A stretch of DNA of 64,000 bases from Alphaproteobacteria bacterium (GCA_024278855.1 JAJRSJ010000077.1:1-64000); one strand, 5' to 3'; counted from the stretch's first letter, positions 45,227-54,388 are shown. A program made the numbers and translations. The notes: generated by a model from the letters alone, not told the origin.

Positions 45227-45856
45227 TTATCCCTTATCCTTAAGTCCGTTTTGCTTTAATCCATTTTGTTGCAAACCATCTTGCTTTAATCCTGGCCACC
45301 TCAAAAGATGCTCTTGTATATCAAGCCCAAACCCGTCCAGTATATTTGCGACCGTTTGGTCAACCATGTCTTCGATGGACTTTGGTTTGGCATAAAATGC
45401 AGGCACGGGCGGGGCGACAATAGCACCAATTTCCGTGACCAAAGCCATGTTGCGAATATGCCCCAGATGCAAAGGCGTTTCGCGTACCATCAAGACTAGC
45501 CGCCTGCGCTCTTTCAAACACACATCAGCGGCGCGGGCGATCAATGTGCCGCATATGCCGTTCGCTATAGAGGCCATGGTTTTCACTGAACACGGGGCAA
45601 TGACCATGCCGTCAACACGAAAAGAGCCGCTCGCAATACACGCGCCAATATCCCCGTCTTTATGGACATGGTCAGCCAAAGCCCGCACGGCCCGCTTGTC
45701 CATGCCCAGTTCGTGGCGAATGTTCATCCACCCGGCGGGCGAGACGATGAGATGGGTTTGCACATTTTCCATGCCGCCCAACATTTTGAGCATATGCACG
45801 CCATATACTGCCCCGCTCGCGCCGCTAATGCCGATGATAATTTTTTTCATAGCCAT
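45227..45856 (-). CDS. ubiX: Flavin prenyltransferase UbiX
   Basis: UbiX prenylates FMN for UbiD-type decarboxylases, commonly in ubiquinone synthesis. The 209-residue product has IGISGASGAVYGVHML at the start, the FMN-site PCSVKTMASIANGICGTLIARAADVCLKERRRLVLMVRETPLHLGHIRNM and RFYAKPKSIEDMVD-like segments. The C-terminus carries a tandem Leu-Lys-Gln-Asn-Gly-type repeat that is not part of the fold. No ubiD gene is in this window. Confidence 0.92.
   Translation of the reverse strand: MAMKKIIIGISGASGAVYGVHMLKMLGGMENVQTHLIVSPAGWMNIRHELGMDKRAVRALADHVHKDGDIGACIASGSFRVDGMVIAPCSVKTMASIANGICGTLIARAADVCLKERRRLVLMVRETPLHLGHIRNMALVTEIGAIVAPPVPAFYAKPKSIEDMVDQTVANILDGFGLDIQEHLLRWPGLKQDGLQQNGLKQNGLKDKG
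45238..45292. repeat. 15-bp tandem repeats at the 3' end of ubiX
   Basis: About three and a half degenerate units of 15 bases encode the C-terminal LKQDGLQQNGLKQNGLKDKG tail. Repeat length is a multiple of three, so the tail can vary without frameshift. Confidence 0.65.
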
Positions 45857-45958
45857 GTTTTAACGCTGAAGCCATGTAATAGCTAGCTGGAAATTTCCAT
45901 TGCACAGGTTATGTTTTGTCGGGGGTTTGGCGTAGCATTTGCGGCGCAGGGGCTTGTG

Positions 45959-46564
45959 TCAAGGCAAGGTTTGGTCGGTTGTCCGGTATTTGGCCCCTCG
46001 GCTCGCCAGTGCGAGGCTAATCTGGTAGGCCTTTCTTGTGTTCATATTGGACAAAATCAACCCGGCGTGAGCACCTTTCATCTCGCGTAAGAAGCCTGCG
46101 GCAAAATTGACATCCATCTCGTTGAAAATTTTCGCGGCCTGTTTTGGTTTCATGCTTTTATACATTTGGGTCAAATGCGCCAAGTCTTCCTTGGCCACCG
46201 TTGTGCGCACTAAAATATCTGCATCAAGGCTGCTTTTGGCCGCTTCTATTGCCAATAATTGTTTATCAAGGCGAAGGCGAATGGCGCCAAAGGCACTTTC
46301 CTTTTCCTGCATGTCTTGTTCGCGGAGCTTCAGCGCCGCCATTTTTTTATTAACCGCAAGCAGCATTTCGCCGCTTAGACATTGTGGCTTGTCCGTACCG
46401 GGTTCCGGCGCAGGGTCGGTAATAGGGTTTGGCAGGCTTGCCACTTCTGTGCTTGCAGAGCTTTCTGCATCTATCTTGGCTTCTGCACTAGAAAGAGCAA
46501 AGGCTCGGCTAACAATCGCGAGTGCAAATAGAAGGCCTAACAGTGGTAGTATTCGAATTTTCAT
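45959..46564 (-). CDS. motE: MotE-like motility protein (MgtE/FliG-type helical domain)
   Basis: The 201-residue protein starts with a hydrophobic signal/anchor region, has a disordered stretch, a long coiled coil (about 65-120) and a C-terminal helical domain KPKQAAKIFNEMDVNFAAGFLREMKGAHAGLILSNMNTRKAYQISL, the MgtE_N/FliG-like motif of the MotE family. In Rhizobiaceae, MotE is a periplasmic chaperone specific for MotC in motor assembly. It overlaps the DUF6468 gene by four bases (ATGA), in the order fliL-DUF6468-motE. Confidence 0.8.
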   Translation of the reverse strand: MKIRILPLLGLLFALAIVSRAFALSSAEAKIDAESSASTEVASLPNPITDPAPEPGTDKPQCLSGEMLLAVNKKMAALKLREQDMQEKESAFGAIRLRLDKQLLAIEAAKSSLDADILVRTTVAKEDLAHLTQMYKSMKPKQAAKIFNEMDVNFAAGFLREMKGAHAGLILSNMNTRKAYQISLALASRGAKYRTTDQTLP

Positions 46565-47061
46565 GCGGCCTTATCCTTTGTTAGACTTGTTTCTTTTGTT
46601 AGGCTTGGTTGTTTTATTTTGCGGGTGTTGTTATTTTTAGTGCTGCGCTTAAAGTCTGCAACTTCGCGTACGATTTCCAGTAAGGATTCAGATGCATTTC
46701 TGGCATTTTGCAATTCAGGCTTCAGTTGTGACGTTAAAACATCATCAAGCTCGGCTTGAGCCGCTTTTGCGGAAATTCGGGCATAGCGCAAGCTCTCGAT
46801 CCGGGCTTCAATTTGCGGGGTTGTCTCTTGCGCTTCGTGGAGGAGTGTGCGCAGAACCGAAATGTTTTCTTCGGTAGAAAGCCGGGCTTGCTTGGCCGCT
46901 TCACTGGTGCTTGCAAGCGCTTGTGTCAACTCTACAATGGAGCCGCCAAGCCCGCCTTCAAGGCTTTGCAGTTTTTTTAAGCGGCGGCTTAATACCAGAC
47001 AATATAAGCAAGTAATAGCGGAGACCAGTAATAAAAGAATATCGGGGATATAAGTATACAT
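46561..47061 (-). CDS. DUF6468-type membrane-anchored coiled-coil protein, flagellar operon
   Basis: The 166-residue protein has one N-terminal transmembrane segment (about residues 6-25: DILLLLVSAITCLYCLVL), then a long heptad-rich helix and a basic Lys/Thr tail. It matches a small family located between fliL and motE in alphaproteobacterial flagellar operons (DUF6468); the family identity is by pattern and position, so moderately certain. Function is unknown; a role around the stator or C-ring is plausible from the operon. Confidence 0.65.
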   Translation of the reverse strand: MYTYIPDILLLLVSAITCLYCLVLSRRLKKLQSLEGGLGGSIVELTQALASTSEAAKQARLSTEENISVLRTLLHEAQETTPQIEARIESLRYARISAKAAQAELDDVLTSQLKPELQNARNASESLLEIVREVADFKRSTKNNNTRKIKQPSLTKETSLTKDKAA

Positions 47062-47063
47062 AA

Positions 47064-47594
47064 TTATCGAACCATAAAATCTGTAATGAGAATATTTTTA
47101 ACATTGCCTTGCCCAAGCACAAAATTGGCGCGCCGCGTCAATTGAGCTCGTAGCCGAACCAAAAACGCCGCATCTTCTATCTGGGCCATGCCGAGCGCAC
47201 TGAGATAGCCCATAAAGGCATCGCGGAGCCTTGGGTCTTTGGGGTCAATAAATTCCGCGCTGTTTTGAGGAGATTCCAGTGTAATGTTGAGACGTAAAAT
47301 TCGTGAGCGGCCCTGGAGGGAGACCGTAAAAGGCTCCAAATCTATAAAAACCGTCACGACAGGCTCGGCTTGGGTGTCAGCTTCCCCGTCGGTTTGAGGT
47401 TTTGCCAGTGCGCTCGGAACATTTGTTGGTGTTTCGGCTCTGGGTAAAACATATACGGTAGAAAATGAAGTCATGGCCAAGACGACCGGCAAAATTAATT
47501 TGCCGAAAACACTAGACTTTTTCTTGTCTTTCGCGCCGGCACCGGTTTGGGCTTCGCCCTTATCTTTTTCGGCAGTATTTTTGTGTTTTTTCAT
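47064..47594 (-). CDS. fliL: Flagellar basal-body-associated protein FliL
   Basis: The 176-residue single-pass inner-membrane protein has a charged N-terminus (KKHKNTAEKDKGEAQTGAGAKDKKK), a membrane helix (FGKLILPVVLAMTSFSTVYVLP) and the periplasmic FliL domain VTVFIDLEPFTVSL...RILRLNITLESP...DPRLRDAFMGYLSALGMAQIED. It supports stator function. ATG 47594 is preferred to GTG 47606. It is divergent from fliF. Confidence 0.92.
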   Translation of the reverse strand: MKKHKNTAEKDKGEAQTGAGAKDKKKSSVFGKLILPVVLAMTSFSTVYVLPRAETPTNVPSALAKPQTDGEADTQAEPVVTVFIDLEPFTVSLQGRSRILRLNITLESPQNSAEFIDPKDPRLRDAFMGYLSALGMAQIEDAAFLVRLRAQLTRRANFVLGQGNVKNILITDFMVR

Positions 47595-47645
47595 TGCAAT
47601 CACCACGGGTAAAATATCTATAAAGCACGGTATGGTAAACGTTCT

Positions 47646-47658
47646 GTTAAGAATTAAC
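47646..47658. promoter_or_regulatory. GTTAA-N3-TTAAC inverted repeat between fliL and fliF
   Basis: GTTAA (47646-47650) and TTAAC (47654-47658) face each other across three bases, midway between the divergent flagellar operons. A further TTAA-N7-CTAA begins at 47654. Both resemble halves of CtrA sites, but neither matches the full TTAA-N7-TTAAC motif. Confidence 0.3.
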
Positions 47659-47720
47659 TTCTATCTAAACGGGAAGAATAAATAATTAAACGGCTCAATG
47701 CCAGTGTGAAGGATTCGCAC

Positions 47721-49316
47721 ATGAATGCGTTACAGGTTTGCCTGTCTTTAAATGTAAGAAAACAAATCATCGCCACTCTCGCAGTTGTAGCGACAATTGC
47801 GGCCATGAGTTTGTTGATCAAACAAACCCTAAAACCGCAAATGGATTTGTTGTATTCTGGTTTGGACGGCAAGGTGGCGGGCGAGGTTATAGCCGAGCTT
47901 GCGGCGAAAAATGTCGCCTATGAAGTTCGGGGTTCGGCGATTTATGCCCAGGCTGACAAACGGGATTCTTTGCGCCTTGAACTGGCTAAAGAAGGCCTGC
48001 CGCGCCAAAGCATGGCCGGCTATGAGTTGTTTGACGACGTTAACAGTTTTGCCATGACATCTGATATGTTTGATACCGCATATTGGCGGGCCAAGGAAGG
48101 CGAGTTGGCGCGTACAATATTGGCTTTGCCGTCTGTGGATTTGGCCCGCGTGCATTTGGGGGCGGCAAAACGCTCGCGGTTTTCCGGTGCGGCTGCGGCG
48201 CAGTCCGCATCGGTGACACTTCGGTCTAGCGCCGGAATAAATATGCAAACGGCCAAGGCGGTTCAATATTTAACCGCCTTGTCGGTTGCAGGTTTGAGCC
48301 CGTCCGATGTTGTGGTCATAGATGCAAAACTCGGCATAGTGGCAGGCCCCGGTAGCGACGGCGATATGCTTGCCGGGCGGGCTGAGGGTGGTCTGGGCGG
48401 GCTAGAGCGTGCAGCCGGCATCAAAAAAAACCTGTTGTCTTTATTAGAAGCGCGCGTTGGCAACGGTAATGTGCGCGTCAGTGTCACACTGGACATTGAC
48501 AGAAAATCTGAAACCACAACCCAACGCACATTTGACCCAGCAGCCAGTGTCGTCAAATCCCAAACAACCCGTGAGATCACAGATACCAGTACCGGCACAA
48601 CGGCAGCAGTTGGGGCCGCTAGCAATCTGCCTGATGGAGACAATGCAACAGGTTCAAGAAATGCCAACCGTGGCGAAACCACAGAAACAATTCAATATGA
48701 AGTTTCGGAGCTTATTCGCAATTCAAAAACTTTACCCGGCGCGATCAAACGTATGAGCGTGGCCATACTCATCAACGATATTCGAAAAAGCGGCGACGAC
48801 GGCCAGGTGCAATTCATACCCAGAGGTCAAGAGGAATTAAATGCTTTGCGCGAATTATCCTTGGCAGCATCCGGGATAGACGGGGACAGGGGTGATGTTT
48901 TGACACTAAAAAGCTTTGCGTTTGAAACCCCGGATATTGAAGGGGCGACGGAACTACCAAGCGCAATGTCCCAGTTTGTAGAGCGGTATTTATGGAGTAT
49001 GGTTCAAGCCGGGTTTTTGGGGCTTGTTATTTTGGCTTTGGGTATGTTTGTGGTTAAGCCGTTGCTCAGTACGACAGCGGGCCAAAACCCGGAACAAGCC
49101 TTATTGGGCCAGATGGAAATATCAGGAATTGGCACGCAGTCAAATGCCCATACCGGGTTACCCGCCCCGCAAAACGGGCAGGGCAGGCTTATCAACACAG
49201 TTGAGGACCCGGCAGAAATTCTGAAATCTGCGGCGAAAGATAACCCGGACGGCGCCATAACATTGTTATCTTCCTGGCTAGAGGCTGACAGCATAAGCAC
49301 CACGCACATATCATGA
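47721..49316 (+). CDS. fliF: Flagellar MS-ring protein FliF
   Basis: FliF is the inner-membrane ring on which the export apparatus and C-ring are built. The 531-residue product has an N-terminal membrane helix, the ring-building motifs, e.g. LYSGLDGKVAGEVIAELAAKNVAYEV and LARTILALPSVDLARVHL, a second transmembrane segment near residue 430 (FLGLVILALGMFVVKP) and a cytoplasmic C-tail that binds FliG. ATG 47721 has AAGGA upstream. It overlaps the FliH-like gene by four bases. Confidence 0.95.
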   Translation: MNALQVCLSLNVRKQIIATLAVVATIAAMSLLIKQTLKPQMDLLYSGLDGKVAGEVIAELAAKNVAYEVRGSAIYAQADKRDSLRLELAKEGLPRQSMAGYELFDDVNSFAMTSDMFDTAYWRAKEGELARTILALPSVDLARVHLGAAKRSRFSGAAAAQSASVTLRSSAGINMQTAKAVQYLTALSVAGLSPSDVVVIDAKLGIVAGPGSDGDMLAGRAEGGLGGLERAAGIKKNLLSLLEARVGNGNVRVSVTLDIDRKSETTTQRTFDPAASVVKSQTTREITDTSTGTTAAVGAASNLPDGDNATGSRNANRGETTETIQYEVSELIRNSKTLPGAIKRMSVAILINDIRKSGDDGQVQFIPRGQEELNALRELSLAASGIDGDRGDVLTLKSFAFETPDIEGATELPSAMSQFVERYLWSMVQAGFLGLVILALGMFVVKPLLSTTAGQNPEQALLGQMEISGIGTQSNAHTGLPAPQNGQGRLINTVEDPAEILKSAAKDNPDGAITLLSSWLEADSISTTHIS

Positions 49317-49981
49317 ACGCAATTCCGAAAATAACAGAAAACGTCAGCCGTTTTGACAATGCGGGTGGTGCGCCAATAGGCTCATTATCCAATTTCCATA
49401 CCTTTGAACAGTCGAACGGGCAGTTAGCCAATGGTTGGGATGCACAAAGCGCACAAAGCGAACAACCGCCCAAAACCTACGAGGACGGTCTAGCGGAAGG
49501 TCGCCTGCACGCCGAAACACAAGCGCAAGACCACAAAGACGATCTTGCACACATGCTCCAAGAATTACGAACGATTGGCCGGTTGATTGAAACTGGCCAC
49601 GGCCGGGTTATTTCGGCCATGCTTAGCGCCGTTTTGCCCGCTTTGGCCAAAGAAAATATCTTGGTAGAAATCAAAGAATTTTTGGTCAAAACCGCCGAAC
49701 CGGCCATGTGCGGGCGGGTTTTATTACAAGCTTCCCCGGCGTTGAAAAAAGATTTGGTCGCCGTCTTGGGTGAACAAAAAGACATAGCTAGCCCGCAACC
49801 TAATGAGCCGCAGTCCACAGGTGCAGGATATACACTAGAAGTCGACAAAACCATCACAGATAACAAAGTCCGTGCGATTTGGAAAAATGGGGGTGGAGAG
49901 ATCGATATTGACGGGGCGGTACGGGCGTGCCTGACCTTGCTTGCCAAGCATAATTTCGGAGATGAAAATGACAAAACCTAA
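49313..49981 (+). CDS. FliH/FlbE-like flagellar assembly protein
   Basis: The 222-residue soluble protein lies between fliF and fliN, where FlbE/FliH-type proteins are found in Caulobacter. It has an extended, Gln/Asn-rich N-terminus, a coiled coil (YEDGLAEGRLHAETQAQDHKDDLAHML) and a C-terminal alpha/beta region (GAVRACLTLLAKHNF) consistent with the FliH C-domain that binds the FliI ATPase. Sequence similarity is weak, so the assignment is mainly by position. Its end overlaps fliN by 14 bases. Confidence 0.65.
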   Translation: MNAIPKITENVSRFDNAGGAPIGSLSNFHTFEQSNGQLANGWDAQSAQSEQPPKTYEDGLAEGRLHAETQAQDHKDDLAHMLQELRTIGRLIETGHGRVISAMLSAVLPALAKENILVEIKEFLVKTAEPAMCGRVLLQASPALKKDLVAVLGEQKDIASPQPNEPQSTGAGYTLEVDKTITDNKVRAIWKNGGGEIDIDGAVRACLTLLAKHNFGDENDKT

Positions 49982-50318
49982 AAAATCAAACAAGCCTGTT
50001 GATAAAGACGGCCCACAAGACCCGCCCATATATGAGCAGCGCAGCCAAGACGATAGCAATCAATATAAGCGTTCAATTTACGCTCTGGACGTCAATGTAC
50101 AAGTGGTCATAGGCACGGCCCGCCCGACGATTGGGGAGTTGTTGCAAATGAAGCAAGATACATTGATATCCCTTGATTGCAAAATGGAAGACCCGGTTGA
50201 TCTGGTGGTTGATAACCGGATCATCGCACGCGGTGAACTGATTGAAACCAATCCGGAAACGGGAGAAATTGGTGTTAAACTGACCGAGATTGTCAATGTT
50301 TCCCTAGATGTTTTGTAA
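49968..50318 (+). CDS. fliN: Flagellar C-ring protein FliN
   Basis: FliN forms the lower C-ring with FliM and controls rotation switching and export. The 116-residue protein has a charged N-terminus and the SpoA domain with IYALDVNVQVVIGTARPTIGELLQMKQDTLISLDCKMEDPVDLVVDNRIIARGELI. ATG 49968 lies six bases after GGAG and is preferred to 49962. It overlaps the FliH-like gene. Confidence 0.94.
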   Translation: MTKPKKSNKPVDKDGPQDPPIYEQRSQDDSNQYKRSIYALDVNVQVVIGTARPTIGELLQMKQDTLISLDCKMEDPVDLVVDNRIIARGELIETNPETGEIGVKLTEIVNVSLDVL

Positions 50319-50331
50319 TGGGTGTAACATC

Positions 50332-51111
50332 ATGATGTTTGGCAAGGGTGCGCGAATATTTCTAGCCTGTTTGTGGCTGGCTTCAATTTTATTTTTGAGT
50401 GTCAGCGCATTTGGTCAGGTTCCGGACCAAGTGCCGGATATTGACGGCGCCTCACTATTCGACCAGGCACGCATAGAGGGTGCGGGCTTTGACCGCCGGA
50501 TTATTCAGCTGTTTTTGATCGTCACCGTGCTTAGTCTCGCGCCGGGTATCGCCATGATGATCACTTGTTTGCCGTTTATTGTTATTGTCTTTTCTTTCTT
50601 GCGCCAAGCTATAGGCCTGCAACAATCCCCGCCCAATATGATGATTATGGGCTTGGCAATGTTTTTGACATTTTTCATTATGCAACCAGTTTTTACTCAG
50701 TCGTGGCAAGAGGGTATTTCGCCTTATATGGACGGGGAGATAACTGAAATACAAGCAACAGAGCGTACCTTATTGCCGTTTCGCGCATTTATGAAAAACC
50801 GGGTTGCCGAGGACGCGGTGGAGCGTTTAGCCGCAACCATGCCTGACCGGGATTATAATACAGAAGAACCCGAGGTTAACCTGCTTGTGACGGCTTTTAT
50901 GTTGTCGGAAATAAAGCGCGGGTTTCAGATCGGTTTTGTGATTTTTTTGCCCTTTTTAATCATTGATCTAATTGTGGCGTCGGTTCTTATGGCTATGGGC
51001 ATGATGATGGTGCCGCCTGCGGTGGTATCCTTGCCTTTCAAACTCGCCTTCTTTGTGGTTGCCGATGGGTGGATGAAAATCACTGAAGCATTGATTGCGG
51101 GGTATGGGTAA
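50332..51111 (+). CDS. fliP: Flagellar export gate protein FliP
   Basis: FliP is a core subunit of the flagellar type III export gate. The 259-residue protein has a signal peptide, then four membrane helices. Recognised family segments: LSLAPGIAMMITCLPFIVIVFSFLRQAIGLQQSPPNMMIMGLAMFLTFFIM and EVNLLVTAFMLSEIKRGFQIGFVIFLPFLIIDLIVASVLMAMGMMMVPPA. ATG pair at 50332/50335. Its stop overlaps the fliG start (TAATG). Confidence 0.97.
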   Translation: MMFGKGARIFLACLWLASILFLSVSAFGQVPDQVPDIDGASLFDQARIEGAGFDRRIIQLFLIVTVLSLAPGIAMMITCLPFIVIVFSFLRQAIGLQQSPPNMMIMGLAMFLTFFIMQPVFTQSWQEGISPYMDGEITEIQATERTLLPFRAFMKNRVAEDAVERLAATMPDRDYNTEEPEVNLLVTAFMLSEIKRGFQIGFVIFLPFLIIDLIVASVLMAMGMMMVPPAVVSLPFKLAFFVVADGWMKITEALIAGYG

Positions 51112-52217
51112 TGGCTATGGCCCCACAACAGATTGACACGCATATTCCTACTTCCCTGGTTCCTAATTCTCTGGTTCCTGATGCTCTTGAGGTGACCACT
51201 GCGGCGAATGCGTATTCCAAGAGCCAAAAAGGGGCCATTATCATTGCTTTGCTTGGCCCGGAATATGCCAGAGAAATTGTCGAAGCCCTCGAAGACAGAC
51301 ATTTGCGCAGTTTTGTAGCAGCTATGCAAACCATAAAATTTATCGCCAGACCGGTCTTGCTTGCGACCATTGCCGAATTTATGACCTGCTTGTCTGAAAA
51401 TGAAAATGGCTTGCAAGGGGGCGAAAAACAAGCCCGCGAACTTGCGGAGGCGCTTTTGACCACAGACCGGGCTATGCGGATTTTTGGCGACAGTCCTGAT
51501 GAAAGCGGTACAAAAGATACAAATATTTGGCAAAGGCTCAAGCAAGAAGACGGCTTGCGTTTGGCCGGGTTTCTCGGCGCACAACGCCCTGAACTTACCA
51601 GCTATGTATTGTCCAAACTGGACAGTGTAAAGGCGGGAGAGGTTTTGGCCGAGCTTCCAGATAAAATGGCAGAGGCCGCTGCCAGTCATATGTCAAATGG
51701 TGTCGAGTACGGAGAAGATATTGAAAAAGCCGTGTCGGAGCTATTAAAGCTTGAGTTTTTTACGAAAAAGCAAAGTGATGACGGTTCGAAAACGGCTAGC
51801 TTTATGGCTGATATTATGGGGGTTCTCCCCAAAGCAAAACGAGACCGTTTGATGAATATCATAAGTAAAAACAATCCGGACACCGCTGATAAAATCCGCA
51901 AAGGCTTGCTGACTTTCGAAGATCTGCCTACGCGGTTACCGAAAACGGCGATCCCGTTGATCTTTCGCGATATGGACGCAAAGGAGCTTTTAAGCGCCCT
52001 GAAAGCGGGCCAAGCTACCGACCCCGGAACAACCAAGTTTTTGTATGCCAATATTTCCCAGCGCATGGCTGAACAATATAAAGAACAAGTCGAAGACCTT
52101 GGCAGCCTGTCTGAAAAACAAGCGGACAGTGCAATTATCAGCTTGATGAGTTTTATTTCCCGGCAAGAAAAGTCAGGGATGATTTCATATATCGATATTG
52201 TCGAACCTGATACCTAA
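51111..52217 (+). CDS. fliG: Flagellar motor switch protein FliG
   Basis: FliG is the torque-generating C-ring protein. The 368-residue protein has the N, middle and C domains: LGPEYAREIVEALEDRHLRSFVAAM near the start, FLGAQRPELTSYVLSKLDSVKAGEVLAELPDKMAEAAASH in the middle, and FEDLPTRLPKTAIPLIFRDMDAKELLSALKAG in the C-domain. It is about 35 residues longer than usual, with an N-terminal Thr/Pro/Val-rich lead-in. It is placed after fliP rather than directly after fliF. Confidence 0.92.
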   Translation: MAMAPQQIDTHIPTSLVPNSLVPDALEVTTAANAYSKSQKGAIIIALLGPEYAREIVEALEDRHLRSFVAAMQTIKFIARPVLLATIAEFMTCLSENENGLQGGEKQARELAEALLTTDRAMRIFGDSPDESGTKDTNIWQRLKQEDGLRLAGFLGAQRPELTSYVLSKLDSVKAGEVLAELPDKMAEAAASHMSNGVEYGEDIEKAVSELLKLEFFTKKQSDDGSKTASFMADIMGVLPKAKRDRLMNIISKNNPDTADKIRKGLLTFEDLPTRLPKTAIPLIFRDMDAKELLSALKAGQATDPGTTKFLYANISQRMAEQYKEQVEDLGSLSEKQADSAIISLMSFISRQEKSGMISYIDIVEPDT

Positions 52218-52239
52218 CCTGATCTATAACACCGCTAGA

Positions 52240-52261
52240 AAAATTTGTCTGCACAAATTTT
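52240..52261. terminator. AT-rich hairpin between convergent fliG and flgI
   Basis: AAAATTTGT (52240-52248) and ACAAATTTT (52253-52261) form perfect 9-bp arms around CTGC. It lies exactly between two convergent operons and reads the same on both strands, so it could terminate both, but the stem is AT-rich and the T tract is part of the arm, so strength is uncertain. Confidence 0.45.
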
Positions 52262-53366
52262 ATTGCAGCACAAGTTCAGCATGCAGCGCACCTGCGGTTT
52301 TCATTGTCTTTAAAATATCGATCATTTCACGCGGCGATACGCCTAGTGCATTCAAACCCGCCACAAGATCCGGTAAGGTTATATTGCTGTTTATCATTGC
52401 AATATTGCCCGGTTTTCCGTCGTTAATCTGTAGAGATGTGCGCGGCATGGTGATTGATTGTCCTTGGGCAAACGGGTTGGGCTGACTGGTTACGGGGGTT
52501 TCGGCTATTGTAATGGAGAGGTTTCCTTTGGCAATTGCGACGGAAGAAATTTTTACATTGGTGCCCAACACAATCGTCCCAGAGCGTTGGTCTATCACTA
52601 CCCTGGCTTTTTGTGCGGGGTTGAGTTGATAATTTTCTATAGTGGCCAATTGGTGGGCGGTGGATTTGCTGCCGCTAGCCAGAGTAAGCTCGACCGTTCC
52701 TGCGTCCAGCATTTCGGCAATGTTATGGCCGGATTCTTTATTGATAATTGTTTCAATGCGCATAGCCGTTGTAAAATCCGGGGCGCGCAAGGCGAGGAGA
52801 ACTGAGCGCATGGCATTTAAATCAAATTTGATTTCCTGCTCAACCCGCGCCCCATTTGGAATGGTTCCCGATGTCGGTACGCCTTCGGTGATGGAGGCCG
52901 CGTCTCCTTCGGCCTTAAACCCGCTGATCAGCACACTGCCTTGGGCAACCGCATAAACATTTCCGTCAGCCGCATTAAGCGGTGTCATAATAAGCGTCCC
53001 GCCGGACAGGTTTTTTGCATCCCCAATAGAAGATACGTTAACATCAATGCGCGAACCTTTGCGGGCAAAGGCCGGCAGGCTAGCGGTCACCAGTACGGCG
53101 GCAACATTATTGGGGCGAAAATCACTGCCTTGAATATTGACCCCGAGCCGCTCAAGCAGATTTGAAAGTGCTTCTTCGGTATAGGGTGATTTGCGAATTG
53201 TATCGCCGCTCCCGTCCAGACCGATAACCAGACCATATCCAACAAGGTCATTGCCGCGCACGCCTTCGATATCAACAATGTCCTTGATTTTAACTTGTGC
53301 GCTAGCCCGAGGGGTGGGCGAAAAACACCACAAAACAATACAAACAAAAACTACAATAAATTTCAT
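52260..53366 (-). CDS. flgI: Flagellar P-ring protein FlgI
   Basis: FlgI forms the periplasmic P-ring around the rod. The 368-residue protein has a Sec signal peptide (ends ASAQ, about residue 24) and the family start VKIKDIVDIEGVRGNDLVGYGLVIGLDGSGD, with the later MTPLNAADGNVYAVAQGSV segment. AGGTGA precedes the ATG. It follows flgL by three bases and ends the minus-strand hook operon. Confidence 0.96.
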   Translation of the reverse strand: MKFIVVFVCIVLWCFSPTPRASAQVKIKDIVDIEGVRGNDLVGYGLVIGLDGSGDTIRKSPYTEEALSNLLERLGVNIQGSDFRPNNVAAVLVTASLPAFARKGSRIDVNVSSIGDAKNLSGGTLIMTPLNAADGNVYAVAQGSVLISGFKAEGDAASITEGVPTSGTIPNGARVEQEIKFDLNAMRSVLLALRAPDFTTAMRIETIINKESGHNIAEMLDAGTVELTLASGSKSTAHQLATIENYQLNPAQKARVVIDQRSGTIVLGTNVKISSVAIAKGNLSITIAETPVTSQPNPFAQGQSITMPRTSLQINDGKPGNIAMINSNITLPDLVAGLNALGVSPREMIDILKTMKTAGALHAELVLQ

Positions 53367-53369
53367 GGT

Positions 53370-54380
53370 TCACCTGATGAAATTGGTTAAATTTAAATTG
53401 GCCAAACGGGCCGTGATCAAATAGGAGGCTTGAAGCTGGGTTTCTAATTGTTTAAGCTCAGCCGCCGCTTCAAATTGGTCGCGGCCAGTGATCTGCCCAA
53501 GCGCTTGTCCGAGGGTCAGTTTTTCGGCAGATTGCCTAAGGCTGGCATTTTCAAGCAAGCCTGAATATATGCCAAGCTCAGCCTCTAGCTTGATAATACC
53601 GACCTTGCCCTTTGAAATGGCCGCCGTACCGTCAACCAGTACGGCGCTAAATTCATTGCTCGTTAAATCATAACCCGTACTTTGTGCGCTAGCTAGCACG
53701 GCAAGCCCGCGCAGGGTGTCGCGCAAGGCCTGATCATCGGCTTTGATACCAAATTCTATTTTGGAGCCGTCTGCGAGAAAGCTTGGCGGCGCGCTACCGT
53801 TACCGCCTTGGTATATATTTGTCGCAAAGCCGCCCGCCGGGTCGTCGAAATAAAAATCCAACGCCGCCGCCATACTATCAGGATTTGGGCCAGTTTGCAT
53901 AATATTGCGCACATCATCCAAGAGCAGGTTGGGGTTTGCCAGAGGGATCTGGTCTGTTGCATCACCGGAAAACAATTTTCTATTGCCCTGACTGGTGCTA
54001 ATCAAGGACATAGCAGAGCGTAAATTGGCTTCGGCTTGGCGCGCAATCGTCCCGATCCCAACCCGGTCTGGCGCAGTATTGGCACTTAAGGCTTGTGTGT
54101 CTAGTGTGCCGACCACACCGCGAATAGCACTGAGACTAGACGACATTAAATCCAACCTGGCCCCGCTTAGTGCATTGATGCGGCCATCTTGTTTAATGTC
54201 GTCCAAGGCCTTTTGCATAAGATGTATGCTGCCAACATCGCCGCCAACAACCCCGGCAATATCTTCGCGCTTGCCAGTAACGGCTTCGCGAGAGCTGATT
54301 TCAAGTCGCGCTTTCAAATCAGCGGTCAAGCGTGTTTGGCGCTGATAACTCAAGAGGTCTGGGACGGCGGATAATAACAT
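53370..54380 (-). CDS. flgL: Hook-filament junction protein FlgL (flagellin-like)
   Basis: The 336-residue protein has flagellin-like N- and C-terminal helices (LLSYQRQTRLTADLKARLEISSREAVTGKRED... and SLRQSAEKLTLGQALGQITGRDQFEAAAELKQLETQLQASYLI), with a variable centre. It caps the hook for filament growth. It lies directly after flgK. Low confidence only in the exact start (ATG 54380). Confidence 0.9.
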   Translation of the reverse strand: MLLSAVPDLLSYQRQTRLTADLKARLEISSREAVTGKREDIAGVVGGDVGSIHLMQKALDDIKQDGRINALSGARLDLMSSSLSAIRGVVGTLDTQALSANTAPDRVGIGTIARQAEANLRSAMSLISTSQGNRKLFSGDATDQIPLANPNLLLDDVRNIMQTGPNPDSMAAALDFYFDDPAGGFATNIYQGGNGSAPPSFLADGSKIEFGIKADDQALRDTLRGLAVLASAQSTGYDLTSNEFSAVLVDGTAAISKGKVGIIKLEAELGIYSGLLENASLRQSAEKLTLGQALGQITGRDQFEAAAELKQLETQLQASYLITARLANLNLTNFIR

Positions 54381-54388
54381 ATGGTTCT

